From NCBI GenBank assembly GCA_963693305.1, contig OY855913.1:8426201-8490200 (forward strand): a stretch of 64,000 bases of DNA, read 5' to 3'. Of this stretch, positions 10,748-22,615 are shown one piece after another (positions within the stretch are counted from its first letter, which is position 1; every line of letters begins with the position of its first letter). The notes beneath the pieces are model-generated. The model was not told the DNA's origin, did not search any database, and saw nothing but the letters and a program-made list of their open reading frames with translations. Source of the stretch: Meandrina meandrites (taxonomy: Eukaryota > Cnidaria > Anthozoa > Scleractinia > Meandrinidae). Made by a program: the position numbers and the translations under genes.

Positions 10748-10906
10748 GTATTTATAATAATTATTTATTACCATCGCAACTTTTGAAATCAAAAAATTTA
10801 TATACCTGTCCCACATGACTATCTCTGTATTTAATAATAATTATTTATTACCATCGCAACTTTTGAAATCAAAAAATTTATATACCTGTCCCACATGACT
10901 ATCTCT
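10748..10906 (+). repeat. Two-copy 80-bp tandem duplication
   Basis: The unit beginning GTATTTATAATAATTATTTA and ending CATGACTATCTCT is present twice head to tail (10748-10826 and 10827-10906) with almost no difference, so the duplication is probably recent. Confidence 0.85.
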
Positions 10907-11240
10907 GCGAACAATTCAAGCCAGGTTTTGGTGTACAAATTTCATGTATTTACTGTATATTTGTCCACTCAAACATTGGCTTAAAACCATTGTTCATAGT
11001 CACTGAAGTGAATACGGGACAGGTCTATTAATAAGATCGCTACCTTGTTCTTCAGTACTGTGTCAGACTCGTTCCCAGTCCCTACTTATTTGTTCTCTAA
11101 AGGTGATGAAAGACTGGGGAAAAATCACGTGAAGGTTGCGGGGCAGGCTGGGAAGGGAAAAAGAAAAGTAGTGCGTCACTGTAGCTTTGGACATCACTTG
11201 GGAGCAGGAGGCTAGAAGAGAAGGCTGGCTTTTTGACATT

Positions 11241-11987
11241 CCCCAGACTGTGTAGCGATTCTCTGATTTTTCTTTAGTCAGGGACCAACAGTGAGACAGT
11301 TAGCCATTTTTCCTCCTTAAAACAGTAGTTGCAAACAAGTCCAAGTGCTACTCATTTTATTTTACATAAATAAACATAAATATCACTATTAGCCTTATAA
11401 ATCTTATTAACAACATCTTAAAAGTATGAACACTTCACAATGTAATTTAGCTAAAATTAAACTTCTTTCAACCTAATCTTGATCTAATCAACTGAAACCC
11501 AAATTAAGTCTAATTGCTTTACGTTCTTAAGATCTGTACATGTGATAAAGAACTATAATATGACATTTTATTACAAACAAAATTGTATACAAAGTATGGT
11601 GAAAGCCTCACTGTGAAACAAATGAAAGAAAATTATAGTTTTTAAGGACAGAGCCTACAGCTAAATAAACTCTTTAGACTAGCAGGTAGAAAAAATATTT
11701 TTGAGTTTTGGAAAGCTAGAACTTGCATGTTTTGAGACTGATGATGAGCAATATCAAATTCTAAAATCTGTTTACTACTTTTATATTATAGTTCAATTTG
11801 TACAGTTTGTTGCAGAAAAAAATTAAAGAAAGTTACAACTTTTACATTGACATTCAGCTGTCCCATCAAATTCTAAAATCTGTTTACTACTTATATATTA
11901 TAGTTCAATTTGTACAAAGTTTTTTGCAGATAAAAAAAATTAGAAAATTACAACTTTATACATTGACATACAGCTGTCCTATTGGTC
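11241..11987 (+). repeat. Dispersed direct repeat, copy 1
   Basis: About 750 bases closely similar to 20534-21177, in the same orientation. Shared blocks include TTGCAAACAAGTCCAAGTGC, TTAAGATCTGTACATGTGA and AAGGACAGAGCCTACAGCTA. Within this copy the last part (ATCAAATTCTAAAATCTGTT to CAGCTGTC) is tandemly doubled at 11754-11866 and 11867-11985, while the other copy has it once. I cannot tell whether this is a transposon or a segmental copy. Confidence 0.7.
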
Positions 11988-12378
11988 TAATAGCGACTTG
12001 TCGCAGAGCTATCGGTGCGTGGAACCGCAAAGTCGAGCAAATCCCAAGTTGTACTCTAAGTTAAAAATGTCGCGGTACATGTGTAATGATATGATGGGCT
12101 TCAGTTTAGAGGGAACTGGACTTCTGTATTCTTTTTTACACCTATTTAAAGGGAATTAAAAAAATATATCTGTTATTCGTGGTTTTGCACGCGAAATAAT
12201 TATACCGTCCTATGCCTCCAAATACCGTCCTACAATCCCTTAGAAAGTGGTTTAGATCTGTTATTGAGCAGACCCCTCCATAACGACTCTCGAGGTTGTA
12301 ACACAATAGGTTTTAGAGCTAGGACCTCCTGACTTCGACGGGGTCTTAAAGAGGTAAAGTCGCCCTTAAGTGTTTGAT

Positions 12379-12384
12379 TTTATT
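12379..12384 (-). promoter_or_regulatory. Possible polyadenylation signal of the 12543-16110 gene
   Basis: AATAAA on the minus strand lies about 160 bases beyond the proposed TGA at 12543, in the right position for the 3' end of the gene. Confidence 0.35.
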
Positions 12385-12542
12385 GATTTTAAATTCCTCC
12401 TATTATTATTGATGAAACAAAACAGCGTAATTACGAGTACAAAAAAACTGGCATGCTGATCGGTCTCTGAGTAAGTTAGTTCACCTGCTTAGTTCTGAAA
12501 AGGTCACTTTCTTCGTTCTGCATTGCACTCCTTGAATACAAT

Positions 12543-15500
12543 TCAGGAAAAATCTAGATACCTTATAATTTCACGATTCCGCTCAAAAACTGCTGGTTCT
12601 TGTTGCTCCAAATAGTTGTAATACATCCGCTGTATAACAAAAAAAAAATAATGATGAGAATATTTAATACTTACAATACGCCAATTTAACTAATCACTTA
12701 ATAAACACAGACAAGAAACTACTTTGAACTTATCAGTGTAATACAAGACATGTTATACTTTCTTATGCTTTATTCTATAATTTCTTAGTTATTCAGATTC
12801 TCCTCACTTTTGACGGAAAAAGGGAGACCAGTCCAAAGGCTAGGGCTGGATTCGAAAAATGGTCTAACCCCAAGAGTTTTCTCAGTGACATGCATAAATT
12901 ATCCAAACTTAGGCTATAGCAACAGGTAGTCCAAAACAGCCGTTTCAGTTAGAGTCAGTGCGATGTGACTATACTAGGCGACATGGCATACGAGGCGAGC
13001 CGCTGTGTTTTGTAGCCTCAGCAACTTGGACAAATGGGTGCCTGAAATACCGAAGAGTGAACTGTGACGATAATCAATATACAGTACGTGATGTATTCAC
13101 TGACCTGAACTGACCAGTCCCCTTCAATATACTCCTTGTTGGAATTGGCGCTTCTCTGCCTCGGAAAGGACTCGATGTGGACTCTGACCTATATTTTTAA
13201 AAAACAAAAATGAAGACAAAAAAAATGCAATATTAAAAACCTAAGTTACATTTACATAGGAAATGGTGTCGTAAGACCAGAAATTAAGTCTACGATATTA
13301 CATCAAAAACATCAAATCCCTTAACAATTCGGAACTTGATTAACAGTATCTCACGAACATAGTCTCGATTCCTTTTGTTTTGGTGGAGAGAAACGTGAAT
13401 TTGAATCAAAGAGGGATTACTGAAAAGAGAACAATATAGGAACTGTAGGAATGCCACCAGAGCATAGTCAGGTTACAAACATACTAAAAAATCACGATAC
13501 AACCACAGGGAGCCCTCGCATCAAATTGGTGAAGCAAGCAGTGGTCTAGATACATTCGATTTTTTATCGATTTCTGAACCTTCCACTAGCTTGTCAAGAT
13601 AGTGTTCAAGAAACACTTAAAGAAATTTGCCAAGTGGTTCGCATTCTAAAACAAACAAACAGAATACGGCATTCTTTTTACCTTATTTTTGTTTTCCTCG
13701 CTCACTCTGAATGGGCGGTTATGATGTCTGCCGCGCCGGTCGATTGGACACACTTTACTTCTGATGGTTCTCACCCTCGCTTTTGTTATCCCATAAAGGG
13801 AGATAAATGCCTTCGCACAAACCTAAACAGTAAATTTAGAGAAAATAAATAAGATAAAAGGAGCATTTTCACCAGTATCGCGTGAAAAGTTTTTCACGCG
13901 AATGTAATGAAGCGATTACAAGTGTGGTATCATTGTGATACTACCAGCGTGAACGGCTTTAAATTTCATTGGGGGGGATCCGGGGGGGGGGGGAGGTATA
14001 TTTCCCCGCGACATTTTGAAAAATCAAGTTGTTGAAGTCCACTTTTCCTGCATTCTAGGAGTCATGTTAACCCGCGTGCAATAGTATCAATTTCCCTTGT
14101 TGCTAACTTTTTTCAACTAGGTTAATTTTCTCCAGAAGGTGCAATTATAGCAATAATTACATTGTAAAAACTCTAAACTTACCTGTGTTCTGCTGAGTTG
14201 CGAAGTTTGCGCGAAGTAGCTGAATGTCTTGAATGAACGCCCATCCATCTGTGGTTCTGCAATGATCAGTCCGCGAAGGTAGACATTCTGAAGGGACCAA
14301 TCACCGATAGCGTTGAAATTATCCAGGATCCATCTCCTTTCTACTTCGTTGACCATTGCAAAGCACTCCCGGTTACACTTGCACGGTGGACCGGTCTTTC
14401 TTCCTGGCTTCACTCTTCCCAGACTATCTACCATCGGAAGTCCTCTCGCTAATGCATTTTTGTGAATGTTTCGTTTCCACCTACATAAAACAGGAAAAAT
14501 GCTTAAGTATGCAGTCCTATTTCGGAGGCTCTTACCGAATTTTCGTGCGGTCATTTTTTTTTTCGCTTCACGCTCGACGGACTGCGAAAAATAGGGGCTG
14601 CTCGTAGTCTAGAGGCTCTCCAGCTTATAAAAAAAGAAAGCGAGTGTTATTTGAGAATACACGGACTGGCGAGCAACTCTCATAGTTTGCAAGCAGACTT
14701 TCCTGTCTAGGTTCTCACTGTTCTCACTTCAGGTAATTCCGGAACCGTTACAATTACACACTAGTGTTCTCTTTTAAAGTTAATCTCGTTTTATATCATC
14801 AAAAACTACTTCAGAGAACCTTCCAGAGCGAGGAAACTCGAAGAATGAACTGTGACAACAACCTCAGGCTAAAGCACACTAAAAATGAATACGAGCTACT
14901 TCACTTCATTCTGGAAAACTGGTAACCAGGTTATGGCATAATTTACCAGACTAGTCATTGATTTAAGGTGGAAACTTCGTCGAAACGCAGCTAATCAGGT
15001 AAACAAATCTATCCGGTCTCGCACATATCAAACTGCTAAAATGAGAGCGTCTTAGACTGACTCTTCTTTTTTTCAATCCGGTAAGTCACATTTGCTTTAA
15101 AAACGTCTTGTTTACTTGCACGTAAATTTAACCATGGAAAATACTTTTGTACGATTTTTTTTTTCACTCTTTGATCAGAATCAGCAAGCAAACTCGTTGA
15201 TAAAAATCTTATGCGTGCATTTTCCATTCAACATTTATAATTTGTTGCAACTGGGGAAGATCAAAACGCTTTACAAAGTACCGAATTATATTACTTGAAT
15301 TAATCGGCGAAGTTTGCGTCATCGTGACTTTATAGTTACATTAATGTGGCACCAGAGATCGATGAACCGTAAAACCGTTAACAGTATGTAAAAACAGGAC
15401 AGATAAGTTCTAGCATATGACCTTTGGAACCATTCAACTTTTCAATATATATATACAGTGAAATAGCTGGAAACAACTTGGTCACAAAACCAAATAAAAC

Positions 15501-16110
15501 TTGAGATAGTTTATAACAATCTGTTCATATCAGTGGTATGCTAGTCCTTTTCGAACGAAAATGCAACTATGGCCTAATCAACTAGTAGATAAAAGATCGT
15601 GAATCAAACGGAAAAACCTGCTTTATAATCTTGTAAAACAGGGGTGGGTGAGTGGAAAATTCAAGAGTTCGCGAGACGGCCAGTAGTTTTCTTTTCCGCG
15701 AGCCGATTGTTTTTTCTTTCTTTCCAAGTAGATTGGAACTTCTAAACGCTTGGAACCGCTCAAAATGCGACATTGAAAGATACGCCAAATTGGACTAAAA
15801 TTTTGTGAGACCTTGTTTCTTCAGAGACCATTCACCACTCCCTAAGTATTGCCCGAGATAAAAATTATCAGTAATACAAAAAAATAGCTTACCGGGAAGG
15901 ATCAGCCTTTCTCTTCTTGGCAGGACGACGCTCCGGGTCCACGTTCTCTTTCTCGACTTCCTCCTGCCTGAACCCAATCAACTCCTCTTCGTCACTGTCA
16001 CTGCTGCCTGCCCGAAACTGTTCCATGAAGGAACTGTTGAAATCAGGGACTTGGCTTTCGACATAGTCGTCATTGTTGAAATCAAAAGGATCTTCTTGTG
16101 CGAATGCCAT
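12543..16110 (-). CDS. Uncharacterised four-exon gene with Cys-containing, transposase-like N-terminal domain
   Basis: Exons (coding, minus strand): 15893-16110, 14183-14480, 13105-13188 and a last exon from 12629 down to 12543, where reading on without a splice meets TGA (a donor-like GTATCT after 12562 is the alternative end). Phases join cleanly, giving about 228 aa. Exon 1 encodes an acidic N-terminus (MAFAQEDPFDFNNDD) with a DSDEEE cluster and a nuclear-localisation-like run RRPAKKRK. Exon 2 encodes WKRNIHKNALARG, a C-x-C-x3-C set (CKCNREC) and ERRWILDNFNAIGDWSLQ. Exons 3-4 encode VRVHIESFPRQ and MYYNYLEQQEPAVFERNREI. From memory this layout resembles a poorly named family in insects and cnidarians whose longer members carry a transposase-like domain downstream. 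That domain is absent here, so this may be a stand-alone or domesticated fragment. A TATA box upstream and AATAAA downstream support a live gene. No function is assigned. Confidence 0.6.
13879..13900. repeat. Perfect 22-bp palindrome
   Basis: CGCGTGAAAA, GT, TTTTCACGCG: ten-base arms around two bases, in an intron of the minus-strand gene. A smaller GTATCA/TGATAC hairpin follows at 13927-13942. Confidence 0.6.
14545..14613. mobile_element. Solo terminal repeat of the 1189-1357 family
   Basis: The stretch from the T-run through CGCTTCACGCTCGACGGACT to GCTCGTAGTCTA matches the right terminal repeat of the element at 1189-1357, without a partner arm nearby. It lies just upstream of exon 2 of the minus-strand gene, within its first intron. 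Confidence 0.55.
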
Positions 16111-16190
16111 GATTAACTTTCTTGGAGATAGCGATAGCGCGTTCTTCTGAAATATCAGGAAGGTCTGCTGATGGTGATTACGAGCGGCGA

Positions 16191-16198
16191 TATTTATA
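16191..16198 (-). promoter_or_regulatory. TATA box upstream of the 12543-16110 gene
   Basis: On the minus strand the sequence reads TATAAATA, about 80 bases before the start codon at 16110. That spacing would give a short 5' leader of roughly 50 bases. The surrounding bases (TTTATTATAAATATCGCC) fit a core-promoter TATA element. Confidence 0.55.
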
Positions 16199-18170
16199 AT
16201 AAACTTCCAGTATAGAAAACCAATCAGATTTAAGTAAACACAAAGGCTTCTTTCTCAATAGGTTTAAGCGTGCCTTAAAAATTAATTAGTTTGTGTGAAT
16301 TTATGTAAATTAAAGGCTTGTGACCAAACAAGAGTTAATTAACTTTCACATCCCGCCCACACGCGAGAGACCCTACGAGAATGCATCCTAATTTGTGGAG
16401 GTTCCTGTGACTTCCTGGGTTTCCGGTGTATTCAAGGCTAAAGTCTTTTCGCTGTTCATGACAAGACCGAGTACATTTTTCTTGTTATTTTCTCTGAACT
16501 GAATGTCCCGAATCTGCTGCACGATTTCAGCGAAGTGGATTACAATAACTCGCGTGTAATTTGCCGCTACATGAAAAGCTTTTTGTATAACTGCTGTGAT
16601 ATTCTGCTATTGTAATTATAGAGTAGCAACAATAGAGTGTAACTAAAATAGTTTATCACAAGTATAGGTTCGCACTTCAAAGGCTTCTGTCATGCAACGT
16701 GCAATCCTTATAGGAAAGTTCTTTAGAAAACTCTTTGATGTAGAATCTTTTCAAAAAAAACTAGGACAAGTATTCAGCACTTACAAAGAACTGGCGCTTT
16801 ATAACGCAGCTTTAGGGAGCTCAACGGACAGCAACCAGAAGACGAATGTTTGAATTTTTGCGCTCTTTTATAATTACCTGAAACAATGGGTTCGAAAGCC
16901 GGCCTTCGTTTTTCGAGTCAAATTCAAAACAAAACACAAAAAGAGAAAAAAAATTATCCGCGTCACTAAATGAAGACATTTTTGACGCGCGTTAGTCATT
17001 CCGCGCTATTGACACTAATTTAAAATTTACTAGTTTTCGAGTACCCCATAATACTCGGGATAGTGCTTTGGTTCACGTGTATTGTAATTCAAGAAAGCCT
17101 AGGGTTAAATCCTGATGGGAAAGTTTTAAGACTTTTCTTCACTTTTTTATTTTTTTCTTTATTTTCAGACTGATCTTTTAGTTTCATAACACTTGCGGTG
17201 TGTTTCAAATAAAATAAGTTTAAAATCCTTATCACGAAAATCAGAAAATAAACACAGAGTTATTAAGCTTGGATAACATTCTGCGGACCCTATATACAAT
17301 GCAAACCAGCCTGAGCTGCTAAATGTTACGATCAAACTTTGTGCTGTATGACGTGGTACGCGTTCATTCACGCGTCACACGTTTGTATTTACACGAGTGT
17401 TCGTCTGAAGTGCACAGGGGAATGTCGCGTTTTAATTTTTCTGCGTTTCGGAAGCTTATTTAGGCCACAATGGTGTTTGAGCTGGAAATTCCGTTCAGCT
17501 GTCTTTGCCAAGTGCCAAAGAAATATTGAGAGTTTGTTGTGTTATCCACTGAGGAGACACTTTGAAAATGTTATGTTCATTTTTCGCCAGTTTCGGAGTA
17601 AATCGCCACTATTTTTGCTCATATGGCTCTCTTTGGGGGCCGCGAGTTTTCCGACAGCGCGCGAACGAAGCGAGCCGCTGAGTCGAAACTGGCGGGTTCG
17701 CCACTCGCGCGTTGCCCCCACTGGAGAGCCTGCTCGCAGGCTAGGCTGTACAATGACGATGGCATAGTTCATTTAGAGAAAGCTCGGAAAAATCGGGGAT
17801 GTTTTTCGCAGCAGCACTTTCAGTTTTTAGGTAAAAAAAAGAAACCAATCAAAAAGAAAACGCATCGAACAGCAAAATCTTAACATTCAATAATTTTCAA
17901 AACGCCTCCTCAGTGAATAACGTGGTGAAGAAAACGTTTTTGATTTGAAAGAGATAAATATGATAGGACGGTGGACGGTCTAAAACACGTTAATTACTTT
18001 GCTTGAATTACATAATGCTGAAAACAATAAGTGCGAAAAAGGCGGTGATTTTGCTTGTCGGTGTCCCAGCGGATTTGGACCCCCAACAATTTTTTTTTGT
18101 TAACTATGTTGTAAACTTCTTGTCAATGTTCTTTTGATTCACAACACAAAATCGAATCTAAGCAAATAGC
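16199..18170. other. Intergenic, no gene seen
   Basis: AT-rich DNA between the promoter of the minus-strand gene and the element at 18171. A GC-rich patch at 17620-17740 ends in GGAGAGCCTGCTCGCAGGCT and is probably repeat-derived. The opposing frames there (17339-17883) look like by-products of base composition. Confidence 0.45.
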
Positions 18171-18319
18171 TAGAGTGGTTTTACTCATATCCGTGAAATA
18201 CTAACTGAACTTTCAGATAGTATTTGACAAACTAATTCCATTGTCTTCTTTTGTTTAGTTTTGATTATTACGCACTAATTGCTAGATGTAGTTTCACGGG
18301 TTAAATAAAATCACTCTAA
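18171..18319. mobile_element. Short inverted-repeat element with TA ends
   Basis: The left end TAGAGTGGTTTTACTCATAT then CCGTGAAA is mirrored by the right end, whose complement is TAGAGTGATTTTATTTAACC then CGTGAAA. It is about 149 bases and could be a Tc1/mariner-type short element with TA duplications. Confidence 0.5.
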
Positions 18320-18718
18320 CATCACACCCCGTTAACTTAGCTGCTCCCTCTGCAATCGTCTATAGTATATCCTGGTTACCTGTTTTTTAAAAAAACTTTC
18401 TTATCCTATTGCAAAACGACAATGCTATTAAACGTCTTAACCAGAAAAACAGTGAGTAAGTCAAACATGCTCTTGCTCTCGGCGTTATGAAAAACTGTTC
18501 TATTGTCGGACGCGTATAAAAGAAGAAAGGAACTAGTTGTGAAAAGTAAAACACAAAGAAAACAATTTAATTAAAGTCAAGTAGTGTCTTATTGTCAAGC
18601 ATCTATTTTAGGTTTCTGTTAATTCACTCCACCTTTTTTTCATTTATTCAAATAATAAAACTCACTTGACAAAAACGCTTTAAAGAAGGGACATGTTAGT
18701 TGAACTTGTTATTCTGGC

Positions 18719-19004
18719 CGTATACAACAAACTAACAAATTAAAACGCAACTAAGTTAAGTTTTGCGCTTTCGGCTTAGGCCAACAACAATTACATTTAC
18801 AACGTAATTCTCGTTTTAAGGGATGCTAATAATAATATAACTCTGAGGTATACAACGAACTAACAAAAAAGACAATTGAAGAAAATTCTCTGAACTTGTT
18901 TTTATTGTAGAGATATACAACGAACTAACAAAAACACAACTATAAATTCGATTTGCCTTTTCGGCAAAGGTCAACAAATATCGAATTTACGTACAATGTT
19001 ATTC
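18719..19004 (+). repeat. Interspersed repeat units with TATACAACRAACTAACAAA
   Basis: The motif occurs at about 18720, 18850 and 18912. The first and third copies extend to about 95 bases and include TTTTCGGCAAAGG or a similar TTTCGGCTTAGG block. The second is short. They lie just before the hammerhead motif at 19058-19101. Confidence 0.6.
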
Positions 19005-19057
19005 TCAACAATAAAGTATTTTTCGTTTGTCTCACGACGTAGTCACGTGTGATGGAG

Positions 19058-19101
19058 ATCGCGACGTTTCGACTGCACACTGCTAGTCTTCATCAGGCGA
19101 T
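19058..19101 (-). ncRNA. Hammerhead ribozyme motif (type I, minimal stem III)
   Basis: Minus strand: stem I arm ATCGC (19101-19097), core CTGATGA, one A, stem II arm GACT, loop with an inner GCA/TGC pair, stem II arm AGTC, GAA, self-complementary ACGT (19067-19064), cleavage-site C (19063), stem I arm GCGAT (19062-19058). Every conserved core base is present and both stems pair fully. Hammerheads of this form occur in Penelope-like elements and small retrozymes. Which host element this one belongs to is unclear. Confidence 0.65.
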
Positions 19102-19275
19102 ATTAAAGGTCGACTGGTTATGCGCAAACCGATAGGGGTCCATATCCACTAGCTAGAGTCCAAATCCGCTAGGACACAGGTACAAAAAAGTCAACAAACA
19201 GCACTGTGGACTTTAAAGGATCGACTCAAATAATAAAAGTGATAATAATAAAAGTCTCGTTGAACTCTCTTAACT

Positions 19276-19496
19276 TAGCCTGCTTAGCTGGCGGGATTAG
19301 CGGACGCGAACGAATTTTCTTCTCGCGCAGGCGCGAGCGGCGAAGCCGCGAGTGGACCGCGAGTGTGCCTTGAGTGTGCCTTCGAGTGTGCCGCGAGTGA
19401 ATTTCAAATTCAATTCGACTCCTCGCCAATCCCCTCGCGGCTTGGCCACCAAAACAAAAGCATACGGCTGATAAAAATCGAAATACGCAGGCTAGT
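19276..19496. mobile_element. GC-rich inverted-repeat element
   Basis: Opens with TAGCCTGCTTAGCTGGCGGG and closes with the complement of TAGCCTGCGTATTTCG. The interior is rich in GCGAGCGGCGAAGCCGCGAG and repeats the block CGAGTGTGCC three times. Repeat-derived rather than genic. Confidence 0.45.
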
Positions 19497-19842
19497 TTAA
19501 CTTAGGTTTAGACTTCGTTATAGGGGCAGTGTACGGAGTTAGTTCCTTGTGATCCGATGATAAGTTTTCTCGTCTTTTTTTCGATAATAAGTTTTTTTGA
19601 CGGTTCGTGTAATTTATTCTCGTTGTTGTTAATGGATAATCGAATACTCAAGTGCATACTGAAAGATTTCGACCGCACGAGAAGAGATCAACCGGTATAA
19701 TTCTAGCCTGCGTATACAAGCGTCCGGGCCGAGAGCGATGAAGTACGGCTATATTCGCAAGCTAGTGTAATTTGGCTTTGCGCCGAACCATTCTGCGGAA
19801 GATTTAGTCAAGCTTTAGCGACCGGGTCTCATCCTTCAACAC

Positions 19843-19881
19843 CAGAAGCTCATCACCTAGAATCTAGGTGATGAGCTTCTG
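19843..19881. repeat. Near-perfect hairpin, 19-bp arms with 1-base loop
   Basis: The left arm CAGAAGCTCATCACCTAGA is followed by a single A and the exact complement TCTAGGTGATGAGCTTCTG. No repeat family is recognised around it. Confidence 0.85.
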
Positions 19882-20255
19882 TCAACACTTACAACTACGA
19901 CAAAATTGCCCAATATAATGAAAAAAAAAAAACCGGCTTTGATTTGACTTGTGGGTTCTGATTCGCGCCTAAAACACGCGTTGCTTTATACTAACAAGAT
20001 CAAGACGATTTACATTTCGTAAGAATAGGCACGCAATGCATGCATGTGTTTCCTGCGAAACATGTAGAATTTTGCTGTTGTTTAACAAAAGCTGCGTTAC
20101 GTATTTGTGTTTTCGATTGATCGCATATTCGTTCAGGTCTTTGCATCGTTAAATTTGTTTGTCACAAATTTCAGGGTAGTCCATAGACCAGGGGTCAACG
20201 AAATGTAGATACCTCTATTTCACCGCTTGACAGACACGCCGTATTTCCCAGGTAA

Positions 20256-20538
20256 GGTAGGTAAAGTCTGTATACGAGCCTAGTGGCCCATCAGGCCGGA
20301 GCTTATCCCGGTTTCCGTAGCATGAAGCGACTAGGAGTATTGCTACTCCCCCCTGGATGGGATGCTAGTCCATCGTCAGTAAATTCGCCGGTACCCATTT
20401 ATACACCTGGGTGGAGAGAGGCACTATGAGAGTAAAGTATCTTGCCCAAGAACACAACGCAGTGCCCCGGCCAGGCTCGAACCCGGACCGCCCGATCCGG
20501 AGTCCAGCGCACTAACCATTAGGCCACCGCGCCTTCCC
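20256..20538 (-). mobile_element. tRNA-derived SINE, copy 2 (longest)
   Basis: On the minus strand: box A TGGCCTAATGG (20517-20527), box B GGGTTCGAGCC (around 20474-20485), then ACTGCGTTGTGTTCTTGGGC, a stretch with GTGCCTCTCTCCACCCAGG, and a tail with GGGGGGAGTAGCAATACTCC and CTTCATGCTACGGAAACCGG. This is the best-preserved copy and defines the family here. Confidence 0.75.
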
Positions 20539-21177
20539 AGACTATGGATAAATTTTCTGATTTTTCTTTGGCCAGCACCAAGGCAGTTTCCCATTGTTCC
20601 CCCAAACAGTACTTGCAAACAAGTCCAAGTGCTAATTATTTTATTTTGCATAAATATCACTATTAACCTTATAAATCTTATCAACATCTTAAAAGTATCA
20701 ACACTTGGCAATGTAATTTAGCTAAAATAAAAACTTTTGTCAACATAATCTTGATTTAATCAACTCAAACTCAAAACAAGCGTAATTGATTTACGTTCTT
20801 AAGATCTGTACATGTGAAAAAGAACATTAGACTACTACAATGGGACATATTTTACTAAACAAAATTGTATGCAGAGATGGTGTAAAGTCTCACTCTGAAA
20901 GGAATGAAAGAAAATTATAGTTTTCAAGGACAGAGCCTACAGCTAAATATACTCTTTTCAGACAGCATGTAGAAAATATATTTTTGAGTTTTGAAAAGCT
21001 AGAAATCTTACCACATCTAAATGGCTTTCCTTATGATGTCATCAAATTCTAAAATTTGTTTAGCACTTAAATACTTATTTTTTATTTCTTCTGGTTCAAT
21101 TTGTACAAAGTTTATTGCGGGAAAATATTTTTTAAAGAAAGTTACAACTTATGTTAATATACAGCTGTCAAATTGGT
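20534..21177 (+). repeat. Dispersed direct repeat, copy 2
   Basis: The partner of 11241-11987. Its left end abuts the 5' end of the minus-strand SINE at 20256-20538. It lies 1.4 kb downstream of the RANBP1 stop. Confidence 0.7.
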
Positions 21178-21619
21178 GTACCTCAGTAAGATTATACAGA
21201 AATTAAATAAAATTTGCCATAAATATCAGAAGATACTGGTGCATCACTCCTAAAGTCTGAGAATTCCAAAAAAATAAATCACCCAACATGATCACACTGG
21301 GCCTTAAAAGTTCAAAAATGACACTAAAACAATTGACTTGAAAAATGAATAATTGTATAAATAATATTAATGCCTATAACATAAAAAAGACAGCTTTGTA
21401 GCTGAATAAGTAAACAAGTGTAGATTTTACAATTTGATGACATCCAGGCAAGACAGAAAGAAAAGCAATATTGAAATCTAAAAGAATTTTAGCTTGTCAG
21501 CCAAAATGAGTGGTGAATTGGCTTAAATTGCAAAAACTAATGACTGAATTCCAACTACTGCAATACAAAGTGAATATAATAAGCCTCAGTGTTAAAATTT
21601 TGCATTGTGTACTTCCATA

Positions 21620-21770
21620 AACTGTCCATACCTCCCCCACAGAAGGGATTTTTCCTAAGGACCCTACCCCTCTGGAAATTCGAATTATTAAGTGTAATGT
21701 TTTGGCCTTCAAGACCCCCACCCCCAGGAATTTCCTATCCCTTCTGTGGAGGAGTATGGACATTATCTCA
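21620..21770. mobile_element. Inverted-repeat element (GTCCATACC family, copy 2)
   Basis: TGTCCATACCTCCCCCACAG followed by AAGGGATT at the left is mirrored at the right by the complement of TGTCCATACTCCTCCACAG and AAGGGAT. It is about 145 bases, in the 3' flank of RANBP1. Confidence 0.55.
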
Positions 21771-22615
21771 AACCACCCATTTGAATTTAGTTTTTATACT
21801 TATTTTGTTACAGTGTAATCTTCAAAACAGCATAAATTTCTTAGTTAAACCTTGCCTCAGCTTGTTTCATAACTGCAAGCAAAACTCGTGTTCAGATATT
21901 TGCTGGTAACCTGCCAGATCTCATATTGCAGTTGATGCAAAAAGGCCTTACTCATGAATGGTGCAAATTACATTCTTGATAGATAGTGCAAGGTACATTC
22001 AAATAATTTTAATTGTTCGTGCACATTAGCAAAACTGGATTGACAACAGGAAGTTACCATCACTGGAAAGGGCATACACTAATCAAGAATTACAATTCTA
22101 GGGCTTGAAAAAACATGGACATGGCCAATCATGTGAACAGATGCTAAGGTTTATAAGAGAATCTTGGAACAGGGTATTATTTTGCAGAAACTGTTTTTCA
22201 TGAGAGTTACATTTTGTGCTTCCCTTGTAATCAAGAAAATTAGTACAAATAAGGTAGTATCACTGTACATGTTTATATCACATCCATCTTTTAACTTGCC
22301 AAAGCGGTTCACCAGCCTTCACGACGGCAAGATGAATTCCTAAAAATGTACAGCAACACTACATACTAAAATGTCTAATATGATACAGTATAGATATATA
22401 CAAGTAGACAAAAAGGTGGTTAGTTGGGAATAAAAACACACAAACAGGAATTGTATTGTATACAGGATCCATTGAAGCATTAGTGAACAAGGTCTCAGTG
22501 CATTAAGTCCACACAGCTTTGGCAAAAAGCTTGGGAGAGCAATATTATAAGCAAAGCAGTCTACATTACCGAAATTGAAGAATAATGTTATCTGTTCTAC
22601 AATAATGCTACAACT

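Larger units (their letters stand above)
9669..11240. other. DRG1 3' flank, no gene seen
   Basis: Holds the probable DRG1 3' untranslated region, an AAAACC-GGAACAC-rich degenerate repeat at about 10273-10450 and the 80-bp duplication at 10748-10906. The short frames look random. Confidence 0.5.

Noticed and set aside
17339..17883. Overlapping frames of 76-142 codons on both strands
   Set aside because: They lie in a GC-rich repeat-like patch, overlap each other on opposite strands and show no domain or splice signals.
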